Shown here one piece after another: positions 1-8,495 of a stretch of DNA of 49,230 bases. The notes beneath the pieces are model-generated. The model was not told where the DNA came from, ran no database searches, and worked only from the letters and a program-made list of their open reading frames with translations. Each line of letters begins with the position of its first letter. Position 1 is the stretch's first letter. Origin of the DNA: Bacteroidales bacterium (GTDB taxonomy: Bacteria; Bacteroidota; Bacteroidia; Bacteroidales; UBA3824); the NCBI GenBank assembly GCA_017417315.1, contig JAFPZK010000059.1, positions 1 to 49,230 of the forward strand, written 5' to 3'. The position numbers were made by a program, and so were the translations under genes.

Positions 1-289
1 TAAAAATCCAACGTTCAAAATTTGTTTCACACTCATCTTCCGACTTCGTAAAAAGAGGAAGTTGTAAATAGATAAACTTTAACTTATCTGAAATAACTTC
101 ACGTTTCTTTGTTGTTGTTTTACAAAGGTGCGCATCAGTTCAGAACTCTGTTAATTCTTCAAGTTGAAAGTTCATAAAGTTCTGCATTTCAACGATGATT
201 TTTTCGTTGTTTGCAGTCTCGCATAAAATATCATAAATCAATCCTCGGTCTTTTTTGTAGAGCAGGGGTTTATATGTTGCAAGCAACAT
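1..289 (-). pseudogene. Rpn family (PD-(D/E)XK nuclease, putative transposase) relic
   Basis: Reading the minus strand from an ATG at 289 gives residues that match the middle and C-terminal parts of Rpn/PDDEXK_2 proteins. The motif KKDRGLIYDILCE leads into IIVEMQN, which carries the catalytic ExQ-type strand. A TGA follows in the same frame, and beyond it the frame resumes with SDKLKFIYLQLPLF and CETNFERWIF, the usual end of this family. About 40 to 50 residues expected between VEMQN and the C-terminal part are missing, so there seems to be an in-frame internal deletion as well as the nonsense codon. The stop sits where relatives tend to carry Arg (before TDA), so a CGA to TGA change is likely. 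The N-terminal part is lost at the structured repeat at 262-396, and the 3' end lies outside the window. Family knowledge: these proteins are linked to RecA-independent recombination. Relic status is read from the sequence; the family call is from motif recognition. Confidence 0.75.
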
Positions 290-396
290 AACACCACCTG
301 CCTATGTTCCTGCGCCCTTACAGGGCTTTATAACCCCGTTAGGGGTGTAGGAGCATAGGCAGGTGGTGAAAGCGGTGTAACCGCATGAACCCCTGC
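262..396. repeat. Multibranched inverted-repeat element (cloverleaf-like)
   Basis: Several nested inverted repeats can be paired by eye. An outer stem joins 262-270 (GCAGGGGTT) with 388-396 (AACCCCTGC). Inside it lie three branches. Branch A is 273-280 with 283-290. Branch B is a perfect 15-bp stem, 292-306 with 354-368, extended with wobbles, which itself holds two hairpins: 314-318 with 322-326, and 333-337 with 342-346. Branch C is 372-376 with 380-384. The element overlaps the 5' end of the Rpn relic. Whether it acts as DNA (a REP-like or non-autonomous mobile repeat) or as RNA is not known from this window, and only one copy is present here. Confidence 0.8.
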
Positions 397-461
397 GATT
401 ATAATACACATTATAGACTTAGGGTGTAAACCTCCGGAAAAAAATCACAAAAAAATACTAA

Positions 462-1787
462 TTATTCAATTGATTTTGTCATATCCTCAACCGACAGACC
501 TAAAAATTCAAAATCGTATTTTGAAAATTCTTTCGGAAGTCTCGCGGCTTTTTGGCGGAGAATGTCGAGATTGATTTTCTTAGAATTGCGCTTTATTTCT
601 GCAATAATGCCTTTGCCGGTAAAATCGTTGACGGCGATTAAATCAATTTCGTTTTCAGAACTCTTGTCCCACCAAGAGCCGACAGAAGTAAACTTACCGC
701 TTGACATAAATTTGTCCCTGAAAAACTGTTCCAAACACAATCCCGAAAACTCCGAAAAATTGTCTAAAATATTCTGTTTCAACATTTCAGAACGGTTGCT
801 TTCGATTAAGTCCTGATACGGATAAACAAAACGGAACCAAAACCGCAAAAAATTATCCTTTATTCTGTATTTTGTAAGGCGCGTTCCGGCTTTTGAAAAC
901 ATCGGTTTGAGTTTGTAAATAAGTTCGTAGTTTTTTTCCAAATTGTTAAGATATGCACCGGTGTTTTTCTGCAATACGCCGTCAATCTGAGCCTGAGAAC
1001 TTTTGCCGGAGGCTATAAGTTGAAGAATTGAAAAATAAATGTCGTACTCGTTAGAAAACTCGTTTATCGTCAAATCCCTGCCCTCTGTCAAAAAATAAGA
1101 ATCCCGCTTTGTAAGAAACTCCGTCATTTTTTCTTTCGTAAAACATTTTGCATCGGTAAACAATTCTATATATTTGGCAACACCGCCCGTAAAGGCATAA
1201 AGCGCAAGTAAGTCTTCTTTCTTAAAATTTGAAGCGTTGTCAGAAAGAATTTGCTGCAAAACTTTTGGTTCAAAAGACTTGATAATCATTTTGTTAGTTG
1301 CTCGTCCGTAAAGCGGTTCGCCTTGGTTTTCAAAAATTTTGACCATCAAAGAACGTATTGACCCGCAGACTATCAAGTTGATTTTTGCTCCTCTGTGGTA
1401 TTTGTCCCAAAGACTCTGAATTTGAGAGAAAACCGCAGGATTAATTCTATAAAAATTTTGAATCTCGTCAATAACAACGGTGAAATGTCTTTTTTGTGCC
1501 TCTTGCATAAGTATTTCAAACAATGCCGCGAAATTCGTTAATTGTCCATAAATGTTTATGTTTAGAGATTTTAGAATTTCGGCTTGAAATTTTTCGCAAA
1601 GCATATTTTCGCTCATTCTTGCCACGAAAAGGTATGCAAAAGTTTTTCCTTCCAAACTTTTTAGAATAAGTGATGTTTTTCCGATACGCCGCCGTCCGCT
1701 GATAACGGAAAAAACTGCTGTTTCTTGCGACTGTAAGAAACTGTCGTTAAGAAGTTTAATTTCGTTTTCTCTATCGTAGAATTTCAT
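462..1787 (-). CDS. ATPase of the AAA/DUF234 type
   Basis: A 441-residue P-loop ATPase with a nuclease-like C-terminus. Walker A is GRRRIGKTS at residues 31-39 and Walker B is FTVVIDEIQ at 102-110. The C-terminal third looks like the DUF234 domain, in which EIDLIAV followed about 12 residues later by IAEIKR resembles the D...ExK core of PD-(D/E)XK nucleases. Proteins with this architecture (Pfam Archaeal ATPase plus DUF234) are common in archaea, spirochaetes and gut Bacteroidales. Their role is not settled, and they are often found near mobile or toxin-like loci. The gene stands alone: the deacetylase lies 75 bp upstream on the same strand and only the relic/repeat region lies downstream. 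A strong palindrome (1800-1825) sits 13 bp before the ATG and may regulate it. Family call is firm; function is not. Confidence 0.85.
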   Translation of the reverse strand: MKFYDRENEIKLLNDSFLQSQETAVFSVISGRRRIGKTSLILKSLEGKTFAYLFVARMSENMLCEKFQAEILKSLNINIYGQLTNFAALFEILMQEAQKRHFTVVIDEIQNFYRINPAVFSQIQSLWDKYHRGAKINLIVCGSIRSLMVKIFENQGEPLYGRATNKMIIKSFEPKVLQQILSDNASNFKKEDLLALYAFTGGVAKYIELFTDAKCFTKEKMTEFLTKRDSYFLTEGRDLTINEFSNEYDIYFSILQLIASGKSSQAQIDGVLQKNTGAYLNNLEKNYELIYKLKPMFSKAGTRLTKYRIKDNFLRFWFRFVYPYQDLIESNRSEMLKQNILDNFSEFSGLCLEQFFRDKFMSSGKFTSVGSWWDKSSENEIDLIAVNDFTGKGIIAEIKRNSKKINLDILRQKAARLPKEFSKYDFEFLGLSVEDMTKSIE

Positions 1788-1799
1788 AATGTAACCACT

Positions 1800-1825
1800 G
1801 TTAATTTAACGGCGGTTAAATTAAC
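1800..1825. promoter_or_regulatory. Palindromic operator-like site before the DUF234 ATPase
   Basis: A perfect inverted repeat with 11-bp arms, GTTAATTTAAC at 1800-1810 and GTTAAATTAAC at 1815-1825, is separated by four bases. A further AATTAAATTAAT-like half follows at about 1828-1840. It lies 13 to 38 bases upstream of the ATG at 1787. A transcription terminator is unlikely because the site sits in the gene's leader or promoter, and a dimeric repressor site is the simplest reading. The regulator is unknown. Confidence 0.5.
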
Positions 1826-1862
1826 AACAATTAAATTAATATGCAAATAAATTATTGCTTTT

Positions 1863-2504
1863 TTACGTCAAATTTTTATACGGAATCCCTTTGAAAACAA
1901 AACCCTCTTCCGAATACTTTTCGAGTGTTTTTTCGAGGGCGTAGCGTTGATTTTCAAAGGCTTTTATGTTGTCGTGAAAGACAATTATCGAACCCTCCTG
2001 AACAAACGTCTCTACGTTTTCAAAACAACGCTCACGGCTTACTCTTTTGTCATAATCCTTGGTTAAAACGTCCCACAGAATTATTTTTCTACCTTTTGAC
2101 AAAGCCCGCGTTTGTGCCGGTTTCATTCTGCCGTGAGGCGGACGAAAAAGGTTAGAATTTATCACCGAATCCGCCTTTATGACATTTTCAACATATTCAG
2201 AAGTCTTTGTCTTTAAGCCGTTTAAATGATTAAACGTATGATTGCCGACACTATGACCTTCAAACAAAATTCTGCGGTAGAGGTCAGGATACTTCTGAAC
2301 GTTGTCGCCGACACAAAAAAACGTTGCTTTTGCATTGTATTCCGCTAACAAATCCAATGTTCCCGGTGTCATTTCGGGAATAGGACCGTCGTCAACGGTT
2401 ATGTAAAGAACTTTTTTCGCCGTGTCCTCCGGTTGGAGCCTCCACGTGTATTTCTTGAAAAAACTCCGCACAAACTCCGGCGGATGAACTATCGGTGAAA
2501 ACAT
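1863..2504 (-). CDS. Polysaccharide deacetylase (NodB homology domain)
   Basis: A 213-residue metal-dependent carbohydrate deacetylase of the CE4 type. The family motifs are visible in order: TVDDGP at residues 36-41 (the usual form is TFDDGP; D39 would bind metal), NHTFNH with metal ligands H89 and H93, RPPHGR near residue 120, and later WDV and VFHDN. The family removes N-acetyl groups from peptidoglycan, chitin oligomers or other glycans. No signal peptide or membrane segment is obvious, so the protein may act in the cytoplasm or be attached in another way. It starts only 8 bp after the DUF2723 membrane protein and is probably co-transcribed with it, which suggests work on cell-surface glycans. 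The substrate cannot be told from the sequence. Confidence 0.9.
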   Translation of the reverse strand: MFSPIVHPPEFVRSFFKKYTWRLQPEDTAKKVLYITVDDGPIPEMTPGTLDLLAEYNAKATFFCVGDNVQKYPDLYRRILFEGHSVGNHTFNHLNGLKTKTSEYVENVIKADSVINSNLFRPPHGRMKPAQTRALSKGRKIILWDVLTKDYDKRVSRERCFENVETFVQEGSIIVFHDNIKAFENQRYALEKTLEKYSEEGFVFKGIPYKNLT

Positions 2505-2512
2505 TTCTTTTT

Positions 2513-5500
2513 TTATTCCAAATAATCAGTTAACCCTAAAAATATCGAAATCATCTGCTTATCAAAGTCGGGTAACGTCTGATAAAGCCGCATAAAATCC
2601 TGACTTTCAATAGTCTGCATTGTTAAATCAGTTAATATCGGATTCTTTTTCAAGATGTCGATTAACTTAGTTGCCGATTGAGTTTTCCAGTCTTCGTCCT
2701 TGTTGTCGCGGGCAATTCTTACTGCCTCGTGTCCCATTGCCGCCGAACGGTAATAATCCTCTTCAACAAGCGATGTTTCGTAAGTGTCAAGGCTCGTAAA
2801 ATAATTCAACTCGTCCAAAGTCTGCGTTAACAAAGTGTTCAAAACTTTGTGCGCACCCTCTTTGTCGCCAAGTTTGTAATACAAATCTGCTAACGTCAAA
2901 TCGTAAAACGTCGGCGCAACCAAATCCAAAGGCATAACTTTGTAACAACGTTCAAGAACATCTTTTGCTTTGTCAAGTTTGCGTTCCTTGATTAAAGCAT
3001 CGCTCAAACGCGCAAAACCGCTCTTTATGTTCGCTAACATTCTGAGGTTGTTCTCGTCCAAATAGACTTTCGGGTTGTCAATCCCGCCCCAAGAAAATTT
3101 GTTCATGTACGAGTCATACAAAACGTCAGTGTCAATAAAGCCTCTTTCACCTTCGCGGGAAGTGGTTTTTACGGGGACAATTTTGTACGCTAAACCGTCA
3201 AGACGGAAAAAATCGCCGAGGTTTTGATAAGCCTCGCCGCCGACAGTTATCGCAAAATATACGGGACGTTCCCAATTATTGTTTGCCAAAATGTCCAAAA
3301 CCATCAACTCGCCTTTACGGATATATTCGTGCGAATGTTTCCAAACGATTTTGTCAACAATTTTTGACGAATCTTTCGCCGAAACCAAACCGCTTTCGAT
3401 GATTTTCTTTTTGTCAACTTTTAGCGAGAACGTCAGCGAGGGCGTAAAATCCAATTCGCTGCCGTTTTGAGCCGTAAGTTTGGTGTTTTTATCGTCAGAA
3501 GCGATGAAATCAATCACGGCTTTCAGCGGCGCAGGCTCAGCGCAAACCGACTTGTAAAAATTATCCGAAGATGATTTCAAAGCGTTGATTTCGTCCGCTT
3601 TAACACCGAATTTCGCGGCTTGTTGACTCAGAGAATTTATAAACGCGATGATTTGTTGCGGCTGATTTTTCAACTGTTCTTTGTTGACAACAGCGTCGTA
3701 ATCTTTCGGCATTAACTTTTCTAAACTCGATTGTTTAACAATGTCAATCAATTTATTGTAAATGTCCGTCAGAGTTGCGGAATATTTCTCTTTGTTGTCA
3801 GCAAACTTTTCGTTGAAAAACATTTGCGGAACTTCTTGATAATAAACAATATCCCTTGAACCTTCTGTGAGTTTTTCCTTTTCAATCGAAATCGGCAGCG
3901 GGTCAGACAAGTATGCTTTTCTCCTCATTTGATTAATATACCAATCGGTGTTGATATACGCCAAATTTACAACTCTGACGTCCGTTCTGATACCTTCAAC
4001 TTCTTGTGCATACCAAAGCGGAAAGGTGTCGTTGTCGCCGTTTGTAAACAAAATTGCATTCGGAGCGCAGGATTCCAAATAGTTTTTGGCGAAATCTCTT
4101 GCCGTATAACGTCCGCTGCGGTCGTGGTCGTCCCAATTTTCAGCCGCTAAAATAACGGGTCCTATGAAACAACTCAGAAGTACCGCGCCGGAAGTCGCAA
4201 TGATGTTTTTGTTAAGATATTTGTCAATCCAACTGCACAAAAACGCCGCTCCGAAACCGATGTAAAACGCAAACGCATAGAAACTTCCGGCGTAAGCGTA
4301 ATCTCTTTCGCGGGGCTGATACGGAGTTTGATTCAGGTAGACGACAATCGCCACACCCGTCAAAACGAAAAACAACATCACAATCCAAAAATATTCTTTT
4401 CCCGTCTTGTTAGCCCTGAACATGAAAATCATTCCCAAAATTCCGAGTAGAAGCGGCAAAAAGAAATATTGATTGTTGCCTCGGTTATTTTTAAGATAAT
4501 CGGGCAAAAGGTTTTGGTCGCCGAGCCTTGCATTGTCAATAAAACTGAAACCCGAAATCCAGTTGCCGTTAATGAGGTTTTCGTCGTGTCCCTGAATGTC
4601 GTTTTGACGACCGGCAAAGTTCCACATAAAATACCTCAAATACATATATCCGACTTGGTAATTGAAAAAGAATTTCAAGTTTTGTGCAAATGACGGTTTT
4701 TCGGTTTGATTAACGCCTGCCCAGTGTTCGTAGCCTTTAAAGTGGCTCGGTTCGGGTGAGAACATTCTCGGGAAAAACGTTGTTGAACCCGGTTCAAAAA
4801 TACGCTTAGACTTGTAGTCTGCGATTTCATAACGGTCGTTTTTCTGAATGTAAACGGGGCTGCCGTCTTCGTAACCGATTGATTTTGAGTTATAATACTC
4901 TCCGAAAATGAGCGGACGGTCGCCATATTGTTCTCTGTTTAAATACGACTGCAAGGCAAAAACGTTGTCGGGATTGTTTTCGTCCATCGGCGGATTAGCC
5001 ATTGAGCGAATAACAATCATCGCAAAACACGAATAGCCTATAATTATGACAGTTACGCCTAAAAGCACGGTGTTAAGAACGGCTTTACGGTTTTTGAACG
5101 AATAGTACAAACCGTAACCCAAACCGCCGATACCGAGAATAGCGTAAATGATTGTTCCCGTGTTGTAAGGTGCGCCTAAACCGTTAGTGAACACAAGTTC
5201 AAAACGCGAAGCAATATACACCACGCCCGGAATTATGCCGTAAAGTACTCCTGCCAAAATGACAATCGAAATTGCAAGAGCGGAGATAACGCCTTTTCTT
5301 GTTGTCTTGTATTTTTTGAAATAATACACGAGTACTATTGCGGGTATAACGAGCAGGTTAAGAAGGTGTACGCCGATAGAAAGTCCCATCAGATAACAGA
5401 TAAGAATGAGCCATCTGTTGGAATATTTTTCGTCCGCGACGCTTTCCCATTTCAAAATACACCAAAACACCAAAGCGGTAAACAGCGAACTCATAGCGTA

Positions 5501-5944
5501 AACTTCGCCTTCAACCGCCGAAAACCAAAATGTATCGGTATAAGCGAAAGCGAGTGCGCCTACTATTCCGCTGCCGAGGATTGAAACTGCGTTTACTTTT
5601 GACGGGGTGTCATCGCCGCAAATAATTCTTTTAGCGATGTGCGTTATCGACCAGTAAAGGAACAATACCGTAAAACCGCTTGCGAGTGCGGACATAGAAT
5701 TAATCATTGCGGCAACTTTTGTAACATCGCCGCCTGCAAATAGTGAGAAAAACCGTCCGAGAATCATAAAGAAAGGTGCTCCGGGCGGGTGTCCGACTTC
5801 CTGACGAAATGCGGTACAAATAAATTCGCCGCAATCCCAATAACTTGCCGTAGGTTCGATAGTCAAGAGATAAGAAACGCTTGCAATCAAGAAAACGCTC
5901 CAACCGGCTATCAAATCGGCTTTTTTAAAGTTTTTATCTGACAT
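2513..5944 (-). CDS. DUF2723 family membrane protein (TMEM260-like, putative protein O-mannosyltransferase type)
   Basis: A 1143-residue polytopic membrane protein. The N-terminal 150 residues carry the DUF2723 signature, including ASYWDCGEFI, GHPPGAPFF and LYWSITH, followed by many hydrophobic segments up to about residue 590. The rest is a long soluble region with a mid-part NGDNDTFPLWY motif and TPR-like helices near residues 990-1080. Length and layout match Bacteroidetes DUF2723 proteins. The eukaryotic relative TMEM260 is a protein O-mannosyltransferase, so glycosyl transfer from a lipid donor at the membrane is a reasonable but unproven role here. It has its own TAnnTTTG promoter (5967-5974) and is divergent from the DUF5686 gene. 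The deacetylase follows in the same unit. Confidence 0.9.
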   Translation of the reverse strand: MSDKNFKKADLIAGWSVFLIASVSYLLTIEPTASYWDCGEFICTAFRQEVGHPPGAPFFMILGRFFSLFAGGDVTKVAAMINSMSALASGFTVLFLYWSITHIAKRIICGDDTPSKVNAVSILGSGIVGALAFAYTDTFWFSAVEGEVYAMSSLFTALVFWCILKWESVADEKYSNRWLILICYLMGLSIGVHLLNLLVIPAIVLVYYFKKYKTTRKGVISALAISIVILAGVLYGIIPGVVYIASRFELVFTNGLGAPYNTGTIIYAILGIGGLGYGLYYSFKNRKAVLNTVLLGVTVIIIGYSCFAMIVIRSMANPPMDENNPDNVFALQSYLNREQYGDRPLIFGEYYNSKSIGYEDGSPVYIQKNDRYEIADYKSKRIFEPGSTTFFPRMFSPEPSHFKGYEHWAGVNQTEKPSFAQNLKFFFNYQVGYMYLRYFMWNFAGRQNDIQGHDENLINGNWISGFSFIDNARLGDQNLLPDYLKNNRGNNQYFFLPLLLGILGMIFMFRANKTGKEYFWIVMLFFVLTGVAIVVYLNQTPYQPRERDYAYAGSFYAFAFYIGFGAAFLCSWIDKYLNKNIIATSGAVLLSCFIGPVILAAENWDDHDRSGRYTARDFAKNYLESCAPNAILFTNGDNDTFPLWYAQEVEGIRTDVRVVNLAYINTDWYINQMRRKAYLSDPLPISIEKEKLTEGSRDIVYYQEVPQMFFNEKFADNKEKYSATLTDIYNKLIDIVKQSSLEKLMPKDYDAVVNKEQLKNQPQQIIAFINSLSQQAAKFGVKADEINALKSSSDNFYKSVCAEPAPLKAVIDFIASDDKNTKLTAQNGSELDFTPSLTFSLKVDKKKIIESGLVSAKDSSKIVDKIVWKHSHEYIRKGELMVLDILANNNWERPVYFAITVGGEAYQNLGDFFRLDGLAYKIVPVKTTSREGERGFIDTDVLYDSYMNKFSWGGIDNPKVYLDENNLRMLANIKSGFARLSDALIKERKLDKAKDVLERCYKVMPLDLVAPTFYDLTLADLYYKLGDKEGAHKVLNTLLTQTLDELNYFTSLDTYETSLVEEDYYRSAAMGHEAVRIARDNKDEDWKTQSATKLIDILKKNPILTDLTMQTIESQDFMRLYQTLPDFDKQMISIFLGLTDYLE

Positions 5945-5966
5945 TTTCGTTTATTCTTTGAGACGG

Positions 5967-5974
5967 CAAAATTA
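5967..5974 (-). promoter_or_regulatory. Bacteroidetes -7 box for the DUF2723 gene
   Basis: The minus strand reads TAATTTTG, matching TAnnTTTG, 22 bp before the ATG at 5944. A typical short leader is expected. Confidence 0.6.
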
Positions 5975-6006
5975 AAGTTTTTTTCGGAAATAAGGAAAAA
6001 AAGTTT

Positions 6007-6014
6007 TAACTTTG
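6007..6014 (+). promoter_or_regulatory. Bacteroidetes -7 box for the DUF5686 gene
   Basis: TAACTTTG, matching TAnnTTTG, lies 19 bp before the ATG at 6034. Together with the box at 5967-5974 it makes a compact divergent promoter region. Confidence 0.65.
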
Positions 6015-6033
6015 CAGCGTTTTTTAAATTTTA

Positions 6034-8493
6034 ATGAAAATGAAATTTATCTATACTTTTATATTATTGTGTTTGACGGCATTTTCCCTCAACGCCCAAA
6101 CAAAAGTAAGGGGTTCGGTTATTGATTCCGAAACGGGCGAACCGTTGCCGTTTGTCAACATTGTTTTCAAAGGTACTACCGTCGGAACGATTACGGATGT
6201 AGATGGAAATTTTTTTATTCAGGCACATATCAACACCGATTCTTTGGAATTTTCTATGGTCGGTTACGTGCCGCACGTAGAAATCTTAAAACGCAATTCT
6301 TATCAGGAGGTTAACATAAAACTTTCTCCCGACAATCTCGAACTTGACGAAATTGTCGTTACTCCTGGCGAAAATCCGGCGTGGAGAATTATGCGCAACG
6401 TTGCCGCTAACCGCAAAAAAAACAATCCCGAAAAACTTGAATGTTATAAATTTGAGGTTTACAACAAAATGGAACTCGACATCAATAACATCAAAAACGA
6501 TTGGTCTGACAAAATGTTTATGAAGAATTTCAATTTTGTCTTCAATTATGCCGATACTTCTGCCGAGACGGGAAAAGTATATTTGCCGGTGATGATAACC
6601 GAAAGTATTTCAGACGTTTATCACAAAAGCAACCCGTCAAGAAAAAAAGAAGTTATAAAAGCCTCTAAAATTTCGGGTGTCGAAAACAACTCCATTTCGC
6701 AATACACGGGGCAAATGTATATTGATGTCAACATTTATAAAAACTATATTCCCGCTTTCGGACACGATTTTGTTTCGCCGTTATCTGATTATTGGAAGGC
6801 TAATTATAAATTTTATCTTTTGGACAGTGTTTATCAGGACGGAAGTTATCTTTATCACTTGTCGTTTAAGCCGAAATTTAAGCAGACTTACACTTTCAGC
6901 GGTGATATGTGGATTAACGACACGACGTGGGCAGTCAAAAAAGTTACTGCAAAAATGGCTAACGACGTCAACCTGAACTATATCAACAATATGATTATCT
7001 CTCAGGAATACGAAAAAATAGATTCGGTTTGGTTTTTGAACAAAGAGGAGATGTTTATGGACTTCAATATGACCGACTCCACGATGGGATTTTTCGGAAA
7101 GAAAACCATGATGAGAAAAAATATTGAAATCAATCCCGAACTTGACGATAATCTTTTCAGTTCGGTTGCTACTAACGAAACCGAAATCTTAGAAGATGCC
7201 ATGCACAAGGATTCTTCGTTTTGGAACTCCGCCCGCCATGAAAAACTTACTCAAAAAGAACTCAACATTTATTCAATGGTAGACTCTATTAAGGAAGTTC
7301 CCGTTTTCAAAACCGTTACTAATACGGTTGAAATGTTTATCGGCGGATATTGGAAAGTCGGTAAGTTTGAATACGGACCTTATTATAAAATATTATCTCA
7401 TAACGAAATAGAGGGTTGGAGACTGCGCCTTGGCGGCAGAACGAGCAACGATTTTTCCAAAAAGGTCATGCTTTCTGCATACGGGGCTTACGGTTTTAAA
7501 GACGAAAAATTCAAATACGGCGTTGACGCGCTTTACCTTTTGAATAAACGTCCTCGCCGCACTCTCGAATGTGGTTACAAATATGATATGGAACAACTCG
7601 GACAGTCAAACAATGCTTTTTCCGAAGACAATATCCTTTCGTCATTGCTCGCAAAACACCCTAACAGACATCTCTTGCCGATAAGAGAAGGTTATTTAAC
7701 TTACAGCCATGAATATTTTTGGGGTTTTTCTAACGATTTCGGCGCAAAATACCGTCAACTCTATCCCACAAAATACATTGTCTTTGAAAACAAAGCCAAT
7801 GATTTGACTTACAATGATATAAAGAGTGTAGAATTGTATTATAAACTTCACTTCTGTTATAACGAAAAATTTGTTGAAGGACAATTTTTGCGTTCAAGTA
7901 TGGGCAGTAAGTTTCCTGCGTTTGATATAACCGCAATGGCGGGTTTTTGGGACAATCACGGTAAAACCAATTATTATTACCGTTTTATCGGAACGCTGAC
8001 AAAGAAAATCGCAATCAATCCTTTCGGAAAACTCACCTGCATTTTGGAGGCGGGAAAAGTTGTCGGTACGGTTCCGTTTCCGCTCTTGAAACTTCATGAG
8101 GGCAACGAGACTTACGCTTTTGACCGTTATGCGTTCAATTTGATGAACCTTTATGAGTTTGCCTCCGACACGTATTTCAGCGCAACGTTAGAGCATCATT
8201 TCAACGGATTTTTCTTCAATAGGATTCCGCTTTTGAGAAAACTTAAATGGAGGGAAGTGCTTTATGCTAAGGGACTTATCGGCGACATCAGCGATAAAAA
8301 CAGTAGAGCTAATGCTTTGATAGATTTTCCCGCGTCGTTAGGAGATGTCAACAAGCCGTATTTTGAAGCGGGTGTCGGAGTGGAAAACATTTTCAAATTT
8401 TTCCGTGTTGACGGTGTTTGGAGGCTTTCTCACCTTGACAATCCTGATGCTTCAAAATTTGCTTTGTTGTTTAGAGTTCAGGTGATATTGTAG
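6034..8493 (+). CDS. DUF5686 outer-membrane protein with CarboxypepD_reg-like domain
   Basis: An 819-residue exported protein. Residues 1-21 form a signal peptide ending in LNAQ. Next comes a carboxypeptidase-regulatory-like domain (about residues 24-105) with the typical GSVIDSETGEPLPFVNI start and GTITDVDGNF strand, as in the N-terminal domain of TonB-dependent receptors. The remaining 700 residues match DUF5686, thought to end in an outer-membrane beta barrel, and alternating aromatic/polar strands run to the final FRVQVIL. There is no TonB plug. The family is widespread in Bacteroidetes, with no firm biochemical role. It is monocistronic, and its TAG lies only 2 bp from the stop of the convergent macB-type permease gene. 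Confidence 0.88.
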   Translation: MKMKFIYTFILLCLTAFSLNAQTKVRGSVIDSETGEPLPFVNIVFKGTTVGTITDVDGNFFIQAHINTDSLEFSMVGYVPHVEILKRNSYQEVNIKLSPDNLELDEIVVTPGENPAWRIMRNVAANRKKNNPEKLECYKFEVYNKMELDINNIKNDWSDKMFMKNFNFVFNYADTSAETGKVYLPVMITESISDVYHKSNPSRKKEVIKASKISGVENNSISQYTGQMYIDVNIYKNYIPAFGHDFVSPLSDYWKANYKFYLLDSVYQDGSYLYHLSFKPKFKQTYTFSGDMWINDTTWAVKKVTAKMANDVNLNYINNMIISQEYEKIDSVWFLNKEEMFMDFNMTDSTMGFFGKKTMMRKNIEINPELDDNLFSSVATNETEILEDAMHKDSSFWNSARHEKLTQKELNIYSMVDSIKEVPVFKTVTNTVEMFIGGYWKVGKFEYGPYYKILSHNEIEGWRLRLGGRTSNDFSKKVMLSAYGAYGFKDEKFKYGVDALYLLNKRPRRTLECGYKYDMEQLGQSNNAFSEDNILSSLLAKHPNRHLLPIREGYLTYSHEYFWGFSNDFGAKYRQLYPTKYIVFENKANDLTYNDIKSVELYYKLHFCYNEKFVEGQFLRSSMGSKFPAFDITAMAGFWDNHGKTNYYYRFIGTLTKKIAINPFGKLTCILEAGKVVGTVPFPLLKLHEGNETYAFDRYAFNLMNLYEFASDTYFSATLEHHFNGFFFNRIPLLRKLKWREVLYAKGLIGDISDKNSRANALIDFPASLGDVNKPYFEAGVGVENIFKFFRVDGVWRLSHLDNPDASKFALLFRVQVIL

Positions 8494-8495
8494 TT

